DNA of 46,327 nt from Oscillospiraceae bacterium (GCA_015064395.1 SVSH01000003.1:1-46327); one strand, 5' to 3'. Counted from the stretch's first letter, positions 16,578 to 25,748 are shown. Notes: generated by a model not told the origin, from the sequence alone. Program-made: numbers and translations.

Positions 16578-18287
16578 ATGTCAAGCGTTTTGGATCAAAA
16601 CAGACGGCAAGCAGAGCTGGATGACTTTTGGGATATCGAGCAGTTACTGCCGCAAAAAAAGAACCCCTCCCAAAGGCAAGCCCCTACGCCCCATATCGAA
16701 GCTGCGGTGATCGAATGGGAGACGACAAAGAGCGGATCACACGAAGAAGTGGTGCACGATGCACCACTGCCGGTGGATGTTAAGCGTGTAGAGCAACCGA
16801 CACCGGCCGTTCAAGAGCCTTCTGCGGTAAAGGGACACGTGTATCACCCTCATCATCCTCTGATCAGTGAGGTACGCATTCTTCCGTGGAAAAGCAATTT
16901 TCGCTTTTATGAGCGATTTTGCGCTACCGCCAAGCAGTTGTACCATAAGCATGGCGAGCCCTGCACAGCCGTTCCGTTTTTCTCTTATATGCCCCAATAC
17001 GATCAGATGAATCGTGCGCAACTCGCTTGGTATTTTTATTGGCGCGATTGCGTCAGAGCGGGCGAGTATCCGGAAACGGATTACAGCTATATTTTCTTGT
17101 GCCTTTTTGAAATCATCAACTTGCCCGATGAGATTGAGCCTGCTTTAGGGCAAAAGATGATGTTTGACATTTGGAAGAACTATCGCAAGGTGTATCCGCT
17201 GCTCAACCGCTACCTTGCCGATTGGATCTGTGACTATAGCTTGATCCATCACCTGCCGCCCCCTGCGGATATCAGCACGGAAATGTTTACCCTGATCGCA
17301 GAGCAAAGCTCATTCAAGGAGTTTTATGCTTGCCCCACCGGGCATGATGCCGCAAGGGATGCTTACGTTTATCTTGCCTTTTGCACAAGCTATGACTATC
17401 ACAAAAGCAAGCTTTATCTGATGGGAGAGCAACAGGCAGAAGCTATGGACTCTCATATTCCTGCTGCAATCTCTTACGTTATTGCGGCACTTTCACGGGA
17501 GGGAACCACCTTTGCCGGCAGTCATATGCAAAAGGCAACGTTCAGCCGGGATAGCTTTATCGGAGCTCTGACCTCGGGGCGCATGAAGCGCCGGATCGAG
17601 GTGGATTATTGCTCCTTCCATCGCTCGCATGAGCTTCGTTTTTTGATTACCGATATGATCAAATACACGGAAAACAAGCTGCGCGCCGTCATGGGTATGA
17701 AATCCAGACTCAGTATCTATGCTTTACCTGACAAAATCAAATCGTTTTTGGATGAATATTTGGGGCAAGTGCTTGATCTTCGGCGCACTGCCGCCAAAAG
17801 GCAACAAACGGAACGCCCGGCCTATGAAGCCCTATACGATCTGCCAAAGACGGAACTTTCTGCTGACCATGCCGCCAAAATTGAGCAGGAGTCCTGGTCG
17901 ATGACAAAGCAACTGGTCGAAGCGTTTGAGCAAGAGGACGAGCCTCAAGCTTCTGTTGCGACTGTTGCTATAGTTAAGGAAGCCGAAATCCCCCCCACTT
18001 CGGATAACGATCTGTGTGTCGCATTGCGGGAATATGCTCCTTTTTTACGAAGCATTGCCGACAATAAATCGCACTTGCAACAAGCATTTGCAAGGGCGCG
18101 CGGTTGCTTGCCCGACGCCTTGATCGAAGAGATCAATGCGATTGCCGCCGACGTGATGGGAGACATTCTGATCGAGTCGGACGATGACGGAAGATACACG
18201 TTAATCGAAGATTATTTACAAGACGTTGAACCGCTGTTGCAGGATGTAGACGAGGCGGATTCACGGGAAGGAGGCGACTATGCCTAA
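16578..18287 (+). CDS. TerB-N domain protein
   Basis: A 569-residue protein. After a low-complexity, charged N-terminus (1-95) comes a TerB-N-type domain (about 97-310) with its typical block YDQMNRAQLAWYFYWRDCVR, then GEYPETDYSYIFLCLFEIIN and RYLADWICDY. The C-terminal part (about 440-569) is helical and acidic and may be a TerB-C-like region. No membrane segment. TerB-N proteins have been placed by comparative genomics with tellurite-resistance and DNA-processing systems. ATG 16578 follows AAGGTGG. It is the first of three tightly packed genes and overlaps the ATPase gene by 8 bases. No catalytic centre is recognised; it may be a scaffold or sensor subunit. Confidence 0.82.
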   Translation: MSSVLDQNRRQAELDDFWDIEQLLPQKKNPSQRQAPTPHIEAAVIEWETTKSGSHEEVVHDAPLPVDVKRVEQPTPAVQEPSAVKGHVYHPHHPLISEVRILPWKSNFRFYERFCATAKQLYHKHGEPCTAVPFFSYMPQYDQMNRAQLAWYFYWRDCVRAGEYPETDYSYIFLCLFEIINLPDEIEPALGQKMMFDIWKNYRKVYPLLNRYLADWICDYSLIHHLPPPADISTEMFTLIAEQSSFKEFYACPTGHDAARDAYVYLAFCTSYDYHKSKLYLMGEQQAEAMDSHIPAAISYVIAALSREGTTFAGSHMQKATFSRDSFIGALTSGRMKRRIEVDYCSFHRSHELRFLITDMIKYTENKLRAVMGMKSRLSIYALPDKIKSFLDEYLGQVLDLRRTAAKRQQTERPAYEALYDLPKTELSADHAAKIEQESWSMTKQLVEAFEQEDEPQASVATVAIVKEAEIPPTSDNDLCVALREYAPFLRSIADNKSHLQQAFARARGCLPDALIEEINAIAADVMGDILIESDDDGRYTLIEDYLQDVEPLLQDVDEADSREGGDYA

Positions 18288-19680
18288 AATAGAATGGGAA
18301 CAGACGCAACGGGTACCTAAACGTATCCTTACCTCTTTACTTGCGTCCGTCTCTGCCGGCGTTGTTCCTCGCGCGGGAGCACCCTATATCGCCATTGGTC
18401 GAACCGACGAGATCGGCGCCTTTTTGTCCGATCTTGAGGCGGTCAGTGAAGGTGGCGGCGGTATGCGTTTTTTGATTGGACGCTATGGAAGCGGTAAAAG
18501 CTTTCTGATGCAGCTGATCCGCGGCTATGCGCTGGAGCGCGATTTTGTAACGGCAGACGCAGACCTTTCGCCCGAGCGCCGTCTGTATGGCAGCGGTGGC
18601 AGCGGTGTAGCCACTTACCGTGAATTGATGAAAAATCTGGCATCCAAGGCCTCGCCTGATGGTGGCGCACTGCCCAAGATCCTGGCTCGCTGGTTGTCTT
18701 CCTTGCAGGGCGAACTGATTGCACGCGGCAAGCATCCCGATGACGCTGATTTTTCCGACAAGCTGCGCTCCCTGGTCTTTGAAAAGCTCAGAGAGATGGA
18801 GTTCTTTGTTGGAGGATTTGATTTTTCACATGTCATTACGGCATATTTTGAAGCCTGGAATGATGTAGATGACACGGGTGCTGAGGAGAGGAAGAGCGCT
18901 TGTCTGCGTTGGCTCCGCGGTGAGTTTTCCAATAAAACCGAGGCCCGCGCCGCACTGGGATTTCATGTTTCCATTATCATTGACGACGATAACTGCTACG
19001 ATTTTCTCAAGCTGTGGGCCGCCCTTGTCCGCTTGATGGGCTATCGCGGGCTGGTCGTCTTCATTGATGAATGCGTCAACCTTTATAAGATCGTTCATCG
19101 GGTCAGCCGAGAAAACAATTACGAAAAGATCCTGTCTATGTTCAATGATACCTTGCAGGGAAGAGCGCCGGGACTTGAGCTCGTCCTTGGCGGAACACCT
19201 CAATTTTTAGAGGATACGCGCCGTGGTCTGTTTAGTTATGAGGCTCTCCGCAGTCGTCTGTGTGACAGTCGTTTCTCCACACAAGGATACAAAAACCTTA
19301 TCGGTCCCGTGATTCGTCTGCGCCGGCTGAGCGATGACGAATTGCTGGCACTCATTGTCAGAATCACCCATTTGCACTCGCAAAACTATGGCTGGGATCC
19401 TCGCATTACCATGGAGCAGATGCAACAATTTTTGCAGCTTTGCCTCTCTCGTGCGGGCGCTGACAGCATGATCACGCCGCGTGAGATGCTACGCGACTAT
19501 ATGACGGTACTGCACATATTAATGCAAAACGAAGGCGTTTCCTTTGAGGAGGTGCTGGGCAGTGCCGTTACCTTGAAAACAGAACGTCAGGAGAGGGAGG
19601 AGCAGGCAGAGGCACCGGCATCCGCGCAACCAGCCGCCGCCCCTTACGTCAACTTCAGACCGGAGGACATCGATTTTTAA
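18280..19680 (+). CDS. BrxD-like (DUF2791) P-loop ATPase
   Basis: A 466-residue ATPase of the BREX ATP-binding family (BrxD/DUF2791). Walker A is GRYGSGKS (67-74) and Walker B with the catalytic Glu is LVVFIDE (258-264). GGTPQF (304-309) lies in the position of a sensor strand, and IRLRRLSDDELLAL (345-358) is typical of the family. A Pro/Ala/Glu linker leads to a short conserved-looking tail ending in DIDF. ATG 18280 lies inside the end of the TerB-N gene, behind GGAAGGAGG. In BREX type 2-like loci BrxD partners the helicase BrxHI; here the following gene is such a helicase, but PglX, PglZ and BrxC are absent. Confidence 0.88.
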   Translation: MPKIEWEQTQRVPKRILTSLLASVSAGVVPRAGAPYIAIGRTDEIGAFLSDLEAVSEGGGGMRFLIGRYGSGKSFLMQLIRGYALERDFVTADADLSPERRLYGSGGSGVATYRELMKNLASKASPDGGALPKILARWLSSLQGELIARGKHPDDADFSDKLRSLVFEKLREMEFFVGGFDFSHVITAYFEAWNDVDDTGAEERKSACLRWLRGEFSNKTEARAALGFHVSIIIDDDNCYDFLKLWAALVRLMGYRGLVVFIDECVNLYKIVHRVSRENNYEKILSMFNDTLQGRAPGLELVLGGTPQFLEDTRRGLFSYEALRSRLCDSRFSTQGYKNLIGPVIRLRRLSDDELLALIVRITHLHSQNYGWDPRITMEQMQQFLQLCLSRAGADSMITPREMLRDYMTVLHILMQNEGVSFEEVLGSAVTLKTERQEREEQAEAPASAQPAAAPYVNFRPEDIDF

Positions 19681-19698
19681 GTGAAGGAGGGAACGGAT

Positions 19699-21987
19699 AT
19701 GAGTCCAAATGATGCGACAAAAGAAGCCGAGCAGATCTTTGAGCGGTTTCCCGATTTTATTCGAGAGTTCATCTATCGCCATTCCTGGGAGTCGCTTCGC
19801 GGTGTCCAAATCGCGGCGGCACGCACGCTGTTTGACAGTGACCATCACCTTTTACTGACCTCCTCAACGGCCAGCGGAAAAACGGAGGCCGTATTCTTTC
19901 CGATTTTGGCTGATCTGTGGGAAAATCCGCCGAAGGGAATTGGAGCACTTTACATCGCTCCTTTGAAGAGCCTGATTAACGACCAGTTTGGCCGCATGGA
20001 GGAGCTTTTGGACGAGTCGGGGATTCCCGTGACGCACTGGCACGGCGACGTCGCCGCCTCTCACAAGCGTAAGCTACTTGAAAATCCGCGCGGTATTCTG
20101 CAGATTACACCGGAATCGCTGGAGTCTATGCTGATCAACCGCTCCAACGATATTGTGCGCCTGTTTTCTGATCTGCGCTATATCGTCGTGGACGAGATCC
20201 ACACCTTAACGGGAAGCGACCGAGGAAATCAGATCATTTGCCAGATCACGCGACTATGCCGCTTGATCGGCCACGAGGTGCGCCGCATCGGGCTGTCTGC
20301 GACCGTTGGAGACGCCGGGCTCGCTGCGCGTTGGCTGGCCGGTGGATCCAATATTGAAGTCGACGTGCCTGTCTTCGCCGAGGGGAAGAACCGCTGGCGC
20401 TTGGGCATGGAGCACTTCTATATTCAGGATCTCAAACGCGATCAAACGGAAAAGGCGCGCAAGGTTGCGCCCGAGGCCTTACCCGATGGCACTTCCAACG
20501 TCAATCACAGTGCCACGCTTGACGCAGGATACGAATATATGTACGATTGTGTCAAGGACCGAAAAAGTCTCGTTTTTTCCAATTCGCGTGAGGAAACGGA
20601 ATACCTGACCGCAACCCTGCGTCAGATCGCCGCTAACCGAGGCGAGCCGGATATTTTCATGATCCATCACGGAAATCTGTCGGCCGCCATTCGGGAAGAA
20701 GCAGAAGCTAAAATGAAGGACGAAGACAGCATGGCCGTTACCTGCGCGACGGTGACAATGGAGCTCGGTATTGATATTGGCCGACTGGAACGAGTCCTGC
20801 AGAGCGAATCTCCTCACTCAGTCTCCTCCTTTTTGCAACGCTTGGGAAGATCGGGACGTCGCGGTCAGCCTCCCGAAATGATGATGGTGTTTCGAGAAGA
20901 AGATCCTCTGCCTAACACGCCACTCCCACAGTTGATGCCGTGGGAGCTACTCCGTGCGATCGCTATTGTACAGCTGTATATTGAGGAGCGTTTCATCGAG
21001 CCTCCCAATATCCGCCAGATGCCCATGAGTTTGTTATTCCATCAAACGCTCAGTATGTTGGCTTCCTCCGGGGAATTAACACCCAAGATGTTGGCAGAAC
21101 GCATATTGTCCCTGCCACCGTTTCTGGCCGTCAGCCGTGAGGATTATCGCGAACTGATCATTTCCATGGTTGAGCAGGAATATCTGGAAATGACGGAAGA
21201 GAAGGGGCTGATCGTAGGACTTCGCGGCGAGCGGCTGATCAAAAGCTTCAAATTCTACGCCGTCTTCAAGGACAGCGAGGATTACACCGTACGCTGTGGC
21301 TCAGACGAGATCGGAACCATCACAACGCCTCCGCCCGTGGGCGATCGCTTCGCGCTGGCCGGACGCGTCTGGGAGGTCGAAGAGCTGGATATTCCTCACA
21401 AGCTCATTTACGTCAAAGGTGTGCTTGGCAAAATGGAGGTATCCTGGCCGGGAGATTTTGGAGAGATCCACACCCGCATTCAAGAGCGTATGAGACGTGT
21501 ACTGGAGGAGGATACCGTTTACCCTTACCTCAAGGAAAATGCCCGTCAGCGGCTTGAAAATGCCCGCCACGTGGCGAGAAACACGGGAATGCTTCAGCAT
21601 TCGCTCGTGCACCTGGGAGGATTCAGCTGGTGTCTGTTCCCCTGGCTTGGCACGCGCTCCTTCCGTACCTGCCGCAAATTCCTCAAGCATCATGCGCGTC
21701 AATTAGGCATCTCCTCCATTGAATTTGAAGGATGCAATTACATGACCTTAAAGCTGGACACCACAGACGGTGCGACATGGCTTGGCCGCCTTGCCGATCT
21801 TGTCAGAGAAAAGGGAATTGACTGCGATGCCTTGATGGAAAGTGGAGAAGTCCCTGTGTTTGAAAAATACGACGACTGTATTCCTCCCGCACTCCTGCGT
21901 CGCGCTTATGCTACCGACCGTTTGCGCGCGGACGAACTAACCGATCGCGTATTTGCGTGGGAATCCGAAATGAATCAAGAATCTTAA
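19699..21987 (+). CDS. Lhr/BrxHI-like superfamily 2 helicase
   Basis: A 762-residue DEAD/DEAH-type helicase. Motifs in order: I TASGKTEAVFF (57-67), Ia IAPLKSL, II VDEIHTL (164-170), III LSATVGD (199-205), IV LVFSNSREE, V TMELGIDIGR and VI QRLGRSGRR (380-388). DEIH plus SATVG and the long region after motif VI are typical of Lhr-like helicases and of BrxHI. ATG 19699 follows AAGGAGGG; GTG 19681 lacks a site. It starts 18 bases after the ATPase gene. Predicted to move on or remodel nucleic acid as part of the same complex as the ATPase; no nuclease domain is fused. Confidence 0.92.
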   Translation: MSPNDATKEAEQIFERFPDFIREFIYRHSWESLRGVQIAAARTLFDSDHHLLLTSSTASGKTEAVFFPILADLWENPPKGIGALYIAPLKSLINDQFGRMEELLDESGIPVTHWHGDVAASHKRKLLENPRGILQITPESLESMLINRSNDIVRLFSDLRYIVVDEIHTLTGSDRGNQIICQITRLCRLIGHEVRRIGLSATVGDAGLAARWLAGGSNIEVDVPVFAEGKNRWRLGMEHFYIQDLKRDQTEKARKVAPEALPDGTSNVNHSATLDAGYEYMYDCVKDRKSLVFSNSREETEYLTATLRQIAANRGEPDIFMIHHGNLSAAIREEAEAKMKDEDSMAVTCATVTMELGIDIGRLERVLQSESPHSVSSFLQRLGRSGRRGQPPEMMMVFREEDPLPNTPLPQLMPWELLRAIAIVQLYIEERFIEPPNIRQMPMSLLFHQTLSMLASSGELTPKMLAERILSLPPFLAVSREDYRELIISMVEQEYLEMTEEKGLIVGLRGERLIKSFKFYAVFKDSEDYTVRCGSDEIGTITTPPPVGDRFALAGRVWEVEELDIPHKLIYVKGVLGKMEVSWPGDFGEIHTRIQERMRRVLEEDTVYPYLKENARQRLENARHVARNTGMLQHSLVHLGGFSWCLFPWLGTRSFRTCRKFLKHHARQLGISSIEFEGCNYMTLKLDTTDGATWLGRLADLVREKGIDCDALMESGEVPVFEKYDDCIPPALLRRAYATDRLRADELTDRVFAWESEMNQES

Positions 21988-22021
21988 TTATTTAAATTCA
22001 TCATAAACAAGGAGAAAAAAC

Positions 22022-22882
22022 ATGAACAAGCAAGTGATTATCGCAAGTGACAGCACGTGTGACCTCAGCGCAGAATTGATTGAGCGCTATCAGATCAAGA
22101 TCCTTTCTCTTGGCGTCAGTCTTGGCGACAAGCAGTACCGCGACGGTGTGGACATCAATCCCGACATGATTTATGAGAATTACGAAGCAACGGGTATGCT
22201 CCCCAAAACGGCGGCGGTCAACATCGCGGAATTTGATGAGTTTTTTGCTCACGAAACCCAGGCCGGCAACGAGGTCGTTTTGTTTACCATCAGCTCGGAT
22301 ATGTCCTCCACCTTTAACAACGCAAGACTGGCTGCTCAGGAATACGAGGGCGTCTATCCCATCAACACGCAAAATCTCTCCACCGGGGGCGGCCTTTTAG
22401 TCGTCGCAGCGGCCGAAATGGCAGCTGAAGGCAAGTCCGCCAAGGAAATTTCTGAGGCGTGCAATAACCTCAGAGAGTGCGTTGACGCTTCCTTTGTCAT
22501 TGACAATCTTGAATTTTTACATAAGGGCGGTCGTTGCTCGGCAATTGCCGCTTTTGGTGCCAATTTGCTGCAGCTTAAGCCCTGCGTCATGGTACAGAAC
22601 GGTAAAATGGTCGTTGGCAAGAAGTATCGCGGCAAGTTCCGCATGACGCTCAAGCAGTATATCGCCGACCGTATTGGAGACGCGTCAGACATCGATACCA
22701 GCCGCATTTTCGTTACCCATGCAGGCTGCGATGCTGACATTGTTGACCAATGCGTAGAACAAGTCAAAGCAATGGAGAAGTTTGACGAGGTGTGCGTCAC
22801 TCGTGCGGGCTGTACCGTATCTGCTCACTGTGGCAGAAATACCCTCGGCGTGCTCTTTATTCGCAAGCATCCGATATGCTAA
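22022..22882 (+). CDS. DegV family fatty-acid-binding protein
   Basis: A 286-residue protein of the DegV/FakB family, which binds a fatty acid between two domains and presents it to fatty-acid kinase. The N-terminal SDSTCDLS motif, DGVDINPDMIYE, the TISSDMSSTFNNA block and the FLHKGGRCS element are all present and length is typical. It starts at ATG 22022 after AAGGAG. It lies 34 bases after the helicase with no promoter or terminator between, so it may be read through from the cassette, but it is a common housekeeping gene and need not share its function. Confidence 0.93.
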   Translation: MNKQVIIASDSTCDLSAELIERYQIKILSLGVSLGDKQYRDGVDINPDMIYENYEATGMLPKTAAVNIAEFDEFFAHETQAGNEVVLFTISSDMSSTFNNARLAAQEYEGVYPINTQNLSTGGGLLVVAAAEMAAEGKSAKEISEACNNLRECVDASFVIDNLEFLHKGGRCSAIAAFGANLLQLKPCVMVQNGKMVVGKKYRGKFRMTLKQYIADRIGDASDIDTSRIFVTHAGCDADIVDQCVEQVKAMEKFDEVCVTRAGCTVSAHCGRNTLGVLFIRKHPIC

Positions 22883-22890
22883 TTAAAAAC

Positions 22891-22925
22891 GGAGGAGATC
22901 AACCGTCTCCTCCATTTTCTTTTTG
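22891..22925 (+). terminator. Terminator of degV
   Basis: GGAGGAGA (22891-22898) pairs with TCTCCTCC (22906-22913) and is followed by ATTTTCTTTTT. The right arm lies inside the end of the opposing small membrane gene. Confidence 0.8.
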
Positions 22926-23159
22926 TGTTTTCCATATATAATCGATGAGCAGTGCGCCGCCGATGACAAGCGTTACGGACATTGCAACGTATTCAAGTGC
23001 CGGCGCGTAGTGAATATAGGCATAGGTGCGGAAGGATTGGTAAAGTATATCTACGCTGATGTAAAGTAAAGAGAGTTGAAAACAGATGGCGGCTATGCCA
23101 AGCTTCAAAAAGAAAATAGCCGGTGGCTCCATATGTAGGACTGCCATTCGTTTGGACAT
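22899..23159 (-). CDS. Small two-helix membrane protein
   Basis: An 86-residue protein with two hydrophobic segments (about 17-36 and 54-75) and a short charged tail. ATG 23159 follows AAAGGAG at 8 bases. On the minus strand an extended -10 (TGTTATAAT, 23244-23236) lies about 75 bases upstream. Family unknown. Its last codons overlap the degV terminator hairpin, so the two genes converge without a spacer. Confidence 0.65.
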   Translation of the reverse strand: MSKRMAVLHMEPPAIFFLKLGIAAICFQLSLLYISVDILYQSFRTYAYIHYAPALEYVAMSVTLVIGGALLIDYIWKTQKENGGDG

Positions 23160-23562
23160 AATCACAACTCCTTTCGTGGTTTTGACGGAGAAAAAATTTT
23201 TTCACCTTTTATATAATCAGACTGCTTCGCTTTCTATTATAACACAAGGGAATTTAATAAGGAAGTGCAAAATTTATGGAAATAGACACAGCATTTTTGG
23301 TCGCAGTAAGTGTAAACAATCTGTGAACAAAACAATGAATGTTAAAAAACAAGGGAAATATTAAAAAAATATCTGACAAGGCAAGCTCGCATGCCACAAT
23401 TTCATACCATCATTTTTGTTTGTTTTTTCTTCTTTGTGTACAAACTATCAAAAATCGCGGGAGAAAAATGCAAAAAAGGCCACATAAAAAGTGTGTTATA
23501 ATGACTTGTGGAGCATAAACAACGGTTCCCCCGACCGAATACGCTTTCTTAAGGAGAAAAAC
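23160..23562. other. Intergenic region
   Basis: No gene is supported. It contains a leftward extended -10 (23244-23236) for the small membrane gene and a rightward extended -10 (TGTTATAAT, 23494-23502) for the 23563 gene, each without a good -35. The rest is AT-rich and shows no long inverted or direct repeat. Confidence 0.55.
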
Positions 23563-23823
23563 ATGAGCATTCCAAATCACACGACTATGCCGTTGCACAA
23601 GCGATTACGGCATCCCCGAAACAACATACGGTATCGTTTGTTACGCATTGATAACAATCAAGATGTTGCATTCCAGATCTGCGTTCAATATCAAGACGAG
23701 AGACTGACACTACCGCTTCCCACGAAAGAAAAGAGCAGGGCACAAGAAATGTACCATCTTATTGCTAAGGCAAAGGTCACGCCATGCACACTTCCGGATG
23801 TGCTTGAAGACCTGGGCACGTAA
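23563..23823 (+). CDS. DUF6514-like small protein
   Basis: An 86-residue soluble protein starting at ATG 23563 behind AAGGAG. The pattern of an N-terminal basic segment, a beta hairpin (FQICVQYQDERLTL) and a closing helix ending TPCTLPDVLEDLG resembles the DUF6514 family common in Clostridia. No function is known. It has an extended -10 promoter at 23494-23502 and is alone between two promoters. Confidence 0.6.
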   Translation: MSIPNHTTMPLHKRLRHPRNNIRYRLLRIDNNQDVAFQICVQYQDERLTLPLPTKEKSRAQEMYHLIAKAKVTPCTLPDVLEDLGT

Positions 23824-23907
23824 GAAAATTGACGCTTTTGTCAAATGAGTACAAAAAATGTACTACAATTCCGTCATTCCCGATGATATTCAATTTTTCG
23901 GAAATAC

Positions 23908-23936
23908 TTTACAAGTTTCGATTTATGTGATATAAT
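23908..23936 (+). promoter_or_regulatory. Sigma-A promoter of prs
   Basis: TTTACA (23908-23913), 17 bases, TATAAT (23931-23936) with a TGA extended -10. The expected transcript start near 23943 rules out a start codon at 23942 and supports ATG 23993. Confidence 0.78.
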
Positions 23937-23992
23937 TACCATTGAGCTTTGTCTCAGACAACAATACGATATATAGGGAAGGGGTATTTCCA

Positions 23993-25126
23993 ATGGTGAG
24001 GGAAGACGGATACGCAGAGCTGAGCGTCATATGTATGAAGGGCTGCGAGGAGTTTGCCAAGCAGGTCGACTACTATCTCAAGGAATGGCGCAGACATGAC
24101 GGTGAGGATACCTACATCGCCAAGGTCGATTGCCCGCGTTTTGGCACAGGCGAGGCTAAGGGTATGCTGTATTCGTCCATGCGCGGACATGACGTATATA
24201 TCATTTGCGATATTTTCAATTACAGCGTTTCTTACAAGATGTACGGTATGTCGGTGCCCATGAGCCCCGATGATCATTACGCAGACCTCAAGAGAATTAT
24301 TGCTGCCATCGGCGGTAAGGCAAGACGAATCACGGTCATCATGCCTATGCTGTACGAGGGACGTCAGCATAAGCGTTCTTCCCGCGAATCGCTCGACTGT
24401 GCGATCATGCTGCAGGAGCTGGTCCACATGGGTGTCACTGATATTCTGACCTTTGACGCACACGACGCACGTATCTGCAACGCCGTTCCGCTCAACGGTT
24501 TCGATAATATCCAGCCTACCTACCAGATGATCAAGGCGCTGGTCCGTAACTATCCCGACATCGAATTGGAAAAGGATCACCTGATGATGATCTCGCCCGA
24601 TGAGGGTGCCATGCAGCGCTCGATGTACTATTCGTCCGTCTTGGGCCTGGACATCGGTATGTTCTACAAGCGCCGCAATTATTCCATCGTGATCAACGGC
24701 CGCAACCCGATTGAAGCTCACGAATATCTCGGCAGAAGCGTCAAGGGAAAGGACGTTATCATCGTCGATGACATGATCGCCTCGGGCGAGTCTCTCATTG
24801 ACGTTGCGCTTCAGCTCAAAGAGAAGGGCGCCAAGAGAATCTTCAACTTTGCCACCTTTGGTCTCTTTACCGACGGCTTTGATAAGTTCGACAAGGCACA
24901 CGCAGATGGTCTGATCGATAAGATCTTTACCACCAACCTGGTATATCGCCGTCCCGAGCTCAAGGAAAAGCCCTGGTACTGTGAGGTCAATATGTGCAAG
25001 TACGTGGCCTATCTGATCGATACGCTGAACCATGACCGTACCATCAGCAACCTGCTTGATCCCGTTAAGCGCATCCATACGTTGCTGGATAAGCATAAGG
25101 CGAACCTGACAGAAAAAAAGCAGTAA
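23993..25126 (+). CDS. prs: Ribose-phosphate pyrophosphokinase
   Basis: A 377-residue enzyme making PRPP from ribose 5-phosphate and ATP, for nucleotide, His and Trp synthesis. The PRPP-binding motif is DVIIVDDMIASGESLIDVA. FDAHDARI sits where the family has its histidine-bearing active-site block, and KRRNYS sits where the flexible catalytic loop lies. It is about 60 residues longer than the common 315-residue form, with an extended N-terminus and insertions, a variant seen in other Clostridia by my recollection. The start is ATG 23993 behind AAGGGG. It is monocistronic between a promoter and a strong terminator. The function call is good, but the regulatory properties may differ. Confidence 0.88.
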   Translation: MVREDGYAELSVICMKGCEEFAKQVDYYLKEWRRHDGEDTYIAKVDCPRFGTGEAKGMLYSSMRGHDVYIICDIFNYSVSYKMYGMSVPMSPDDHYADLKRIIAAIGGKARRITVIMPMLYEGRQHKRSSRESLDCAIMLQELVHMGVTDILTFDAHDARICNAVPLNGFDNIQPTYQMIKALVRNYPDIELEKDHLMMISPDEGAMQRSMYYSSVLGLDIGMFYKRRNYSIVINGRNPIEAHEYLGRSVKGKDVIIVDDMIASGESLIDVALQLKEKGAKRIFNFATFGLFTDGFDKFDKAHADGLIDKIFTTNLVYRRPELKEKPWYCEVNMCKYVAYLIDTLNHDRTISNLLDPVKRIHTLLDKHKANLTEKKQ

Positions 25127-25133
25127 TTATGCC

Positions 25134-25168
25134 AAAAACACAAGGGGAACTCAACCCCTTGTGTTTTT
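25134..25168 (+). terminator. Terminator of prs
   Basis: A 14-bp stem AAAAACACAAGGGG/CCCCTTGTGTTTTT (25134-25147 with 25155-25168), loop AACTCAA, with a T-run at its end. Confidence 0.9.
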
Positions 25169-25235
25169 TATGTTCACACTTCGCCTAAATCCCGCATAAC
25201 ATGACAATAAAAACAACTATGTGAGGTTTAGCATC

Positions 25236-25742
25236 ATGTATCGAAACGTTTCTTCCATCAACATTGCTACCATTCTTCGAAAACCGCCCTCTGCGTTTGC
25301 CAACATAAGAGGGAACGATACGTATCCTCAAATCATGGGAACGGTAAAGTTTTATCAGCTGCCAAATGGTGTTTTGGTTGCGGCCGAGGTAGATGGCTTG
25401 CCGACATCGACGGGATATTGCCAAATGCCCATTTTTGCCATTCATATTCACGAAGGCGACAACTGCAGGGGAGACGAGGTCGATCCATTCCGAAACGTCG
25501 GGATGCATTATAATCCATACGACTGTCCTCATCCGTACCATGCAGGAGATATGCCTCCACTCTTTGGTGCAAACGGCAAAGCTTTCTTGGCTTTTCTGAC
25601 CGCCCGCTTTACGGTGGATGAAATCATCGGAAAAACGGTGATTATTCATGATTCGCCCGATGATTTCATGACACAGCCCGCAGGAAATGCGGGGAACAAG
25701 ATCGCGTGCGGAACCATAAAAGCATCCGGACGCGGCTTCTGA
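25236..25742 (+). CDS. Cu/Zn superoxide dismutase family protein
   Basis: A 168-residue SodC-family protein. The metal set is complete: copper ligands H70, H72, H91 and H138 (IHIHEG, GMHYNP, VIIHDSPDDF) and zinc ligands H91, H99, H102 and D105 (CPHPYHAGD). C77 and C158 match the conserved disulfide pair. No signal peptide or lipobox is seen, unlike most bacterial SodC, so it would be cytosolic as written. ATG 25236 follows GAGG at 9 bases. It is a single gene between two terminators. Superoxide removal is likely given intact ligands, but the catalytic Arg near the C-terminus is not certain from this reading. Confidence 0.88.
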   Translation: MYRNVSSINIATILRKPPSAFANIRGNDTYPQIMGTVKFYQLPNGVLVAAEVDGLPTSTGYCQMPIFAIHIHEGDNCRGDEVDPFRNVGMHYNPYDCPHPYHAGDMPPLFGANGKAFLAFLTARFTVDEIIGKTVIIHDSPDDFMTQPAGNAGNKIACGTIKASGRGF

Positions 25743-25748
25743 AATAGC

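Noticed and set aside
16578..21987. Calling the cassette a BREX system
   Set aside because: Only BrxD-like and BrxHI-like proteins are present; methylase, PglZ and BrxC are absent from the window.
23954..25096. Long minus-strand frame opposite prs
   Set aside because: Shadow of prs; no ribosome binding site or domain.
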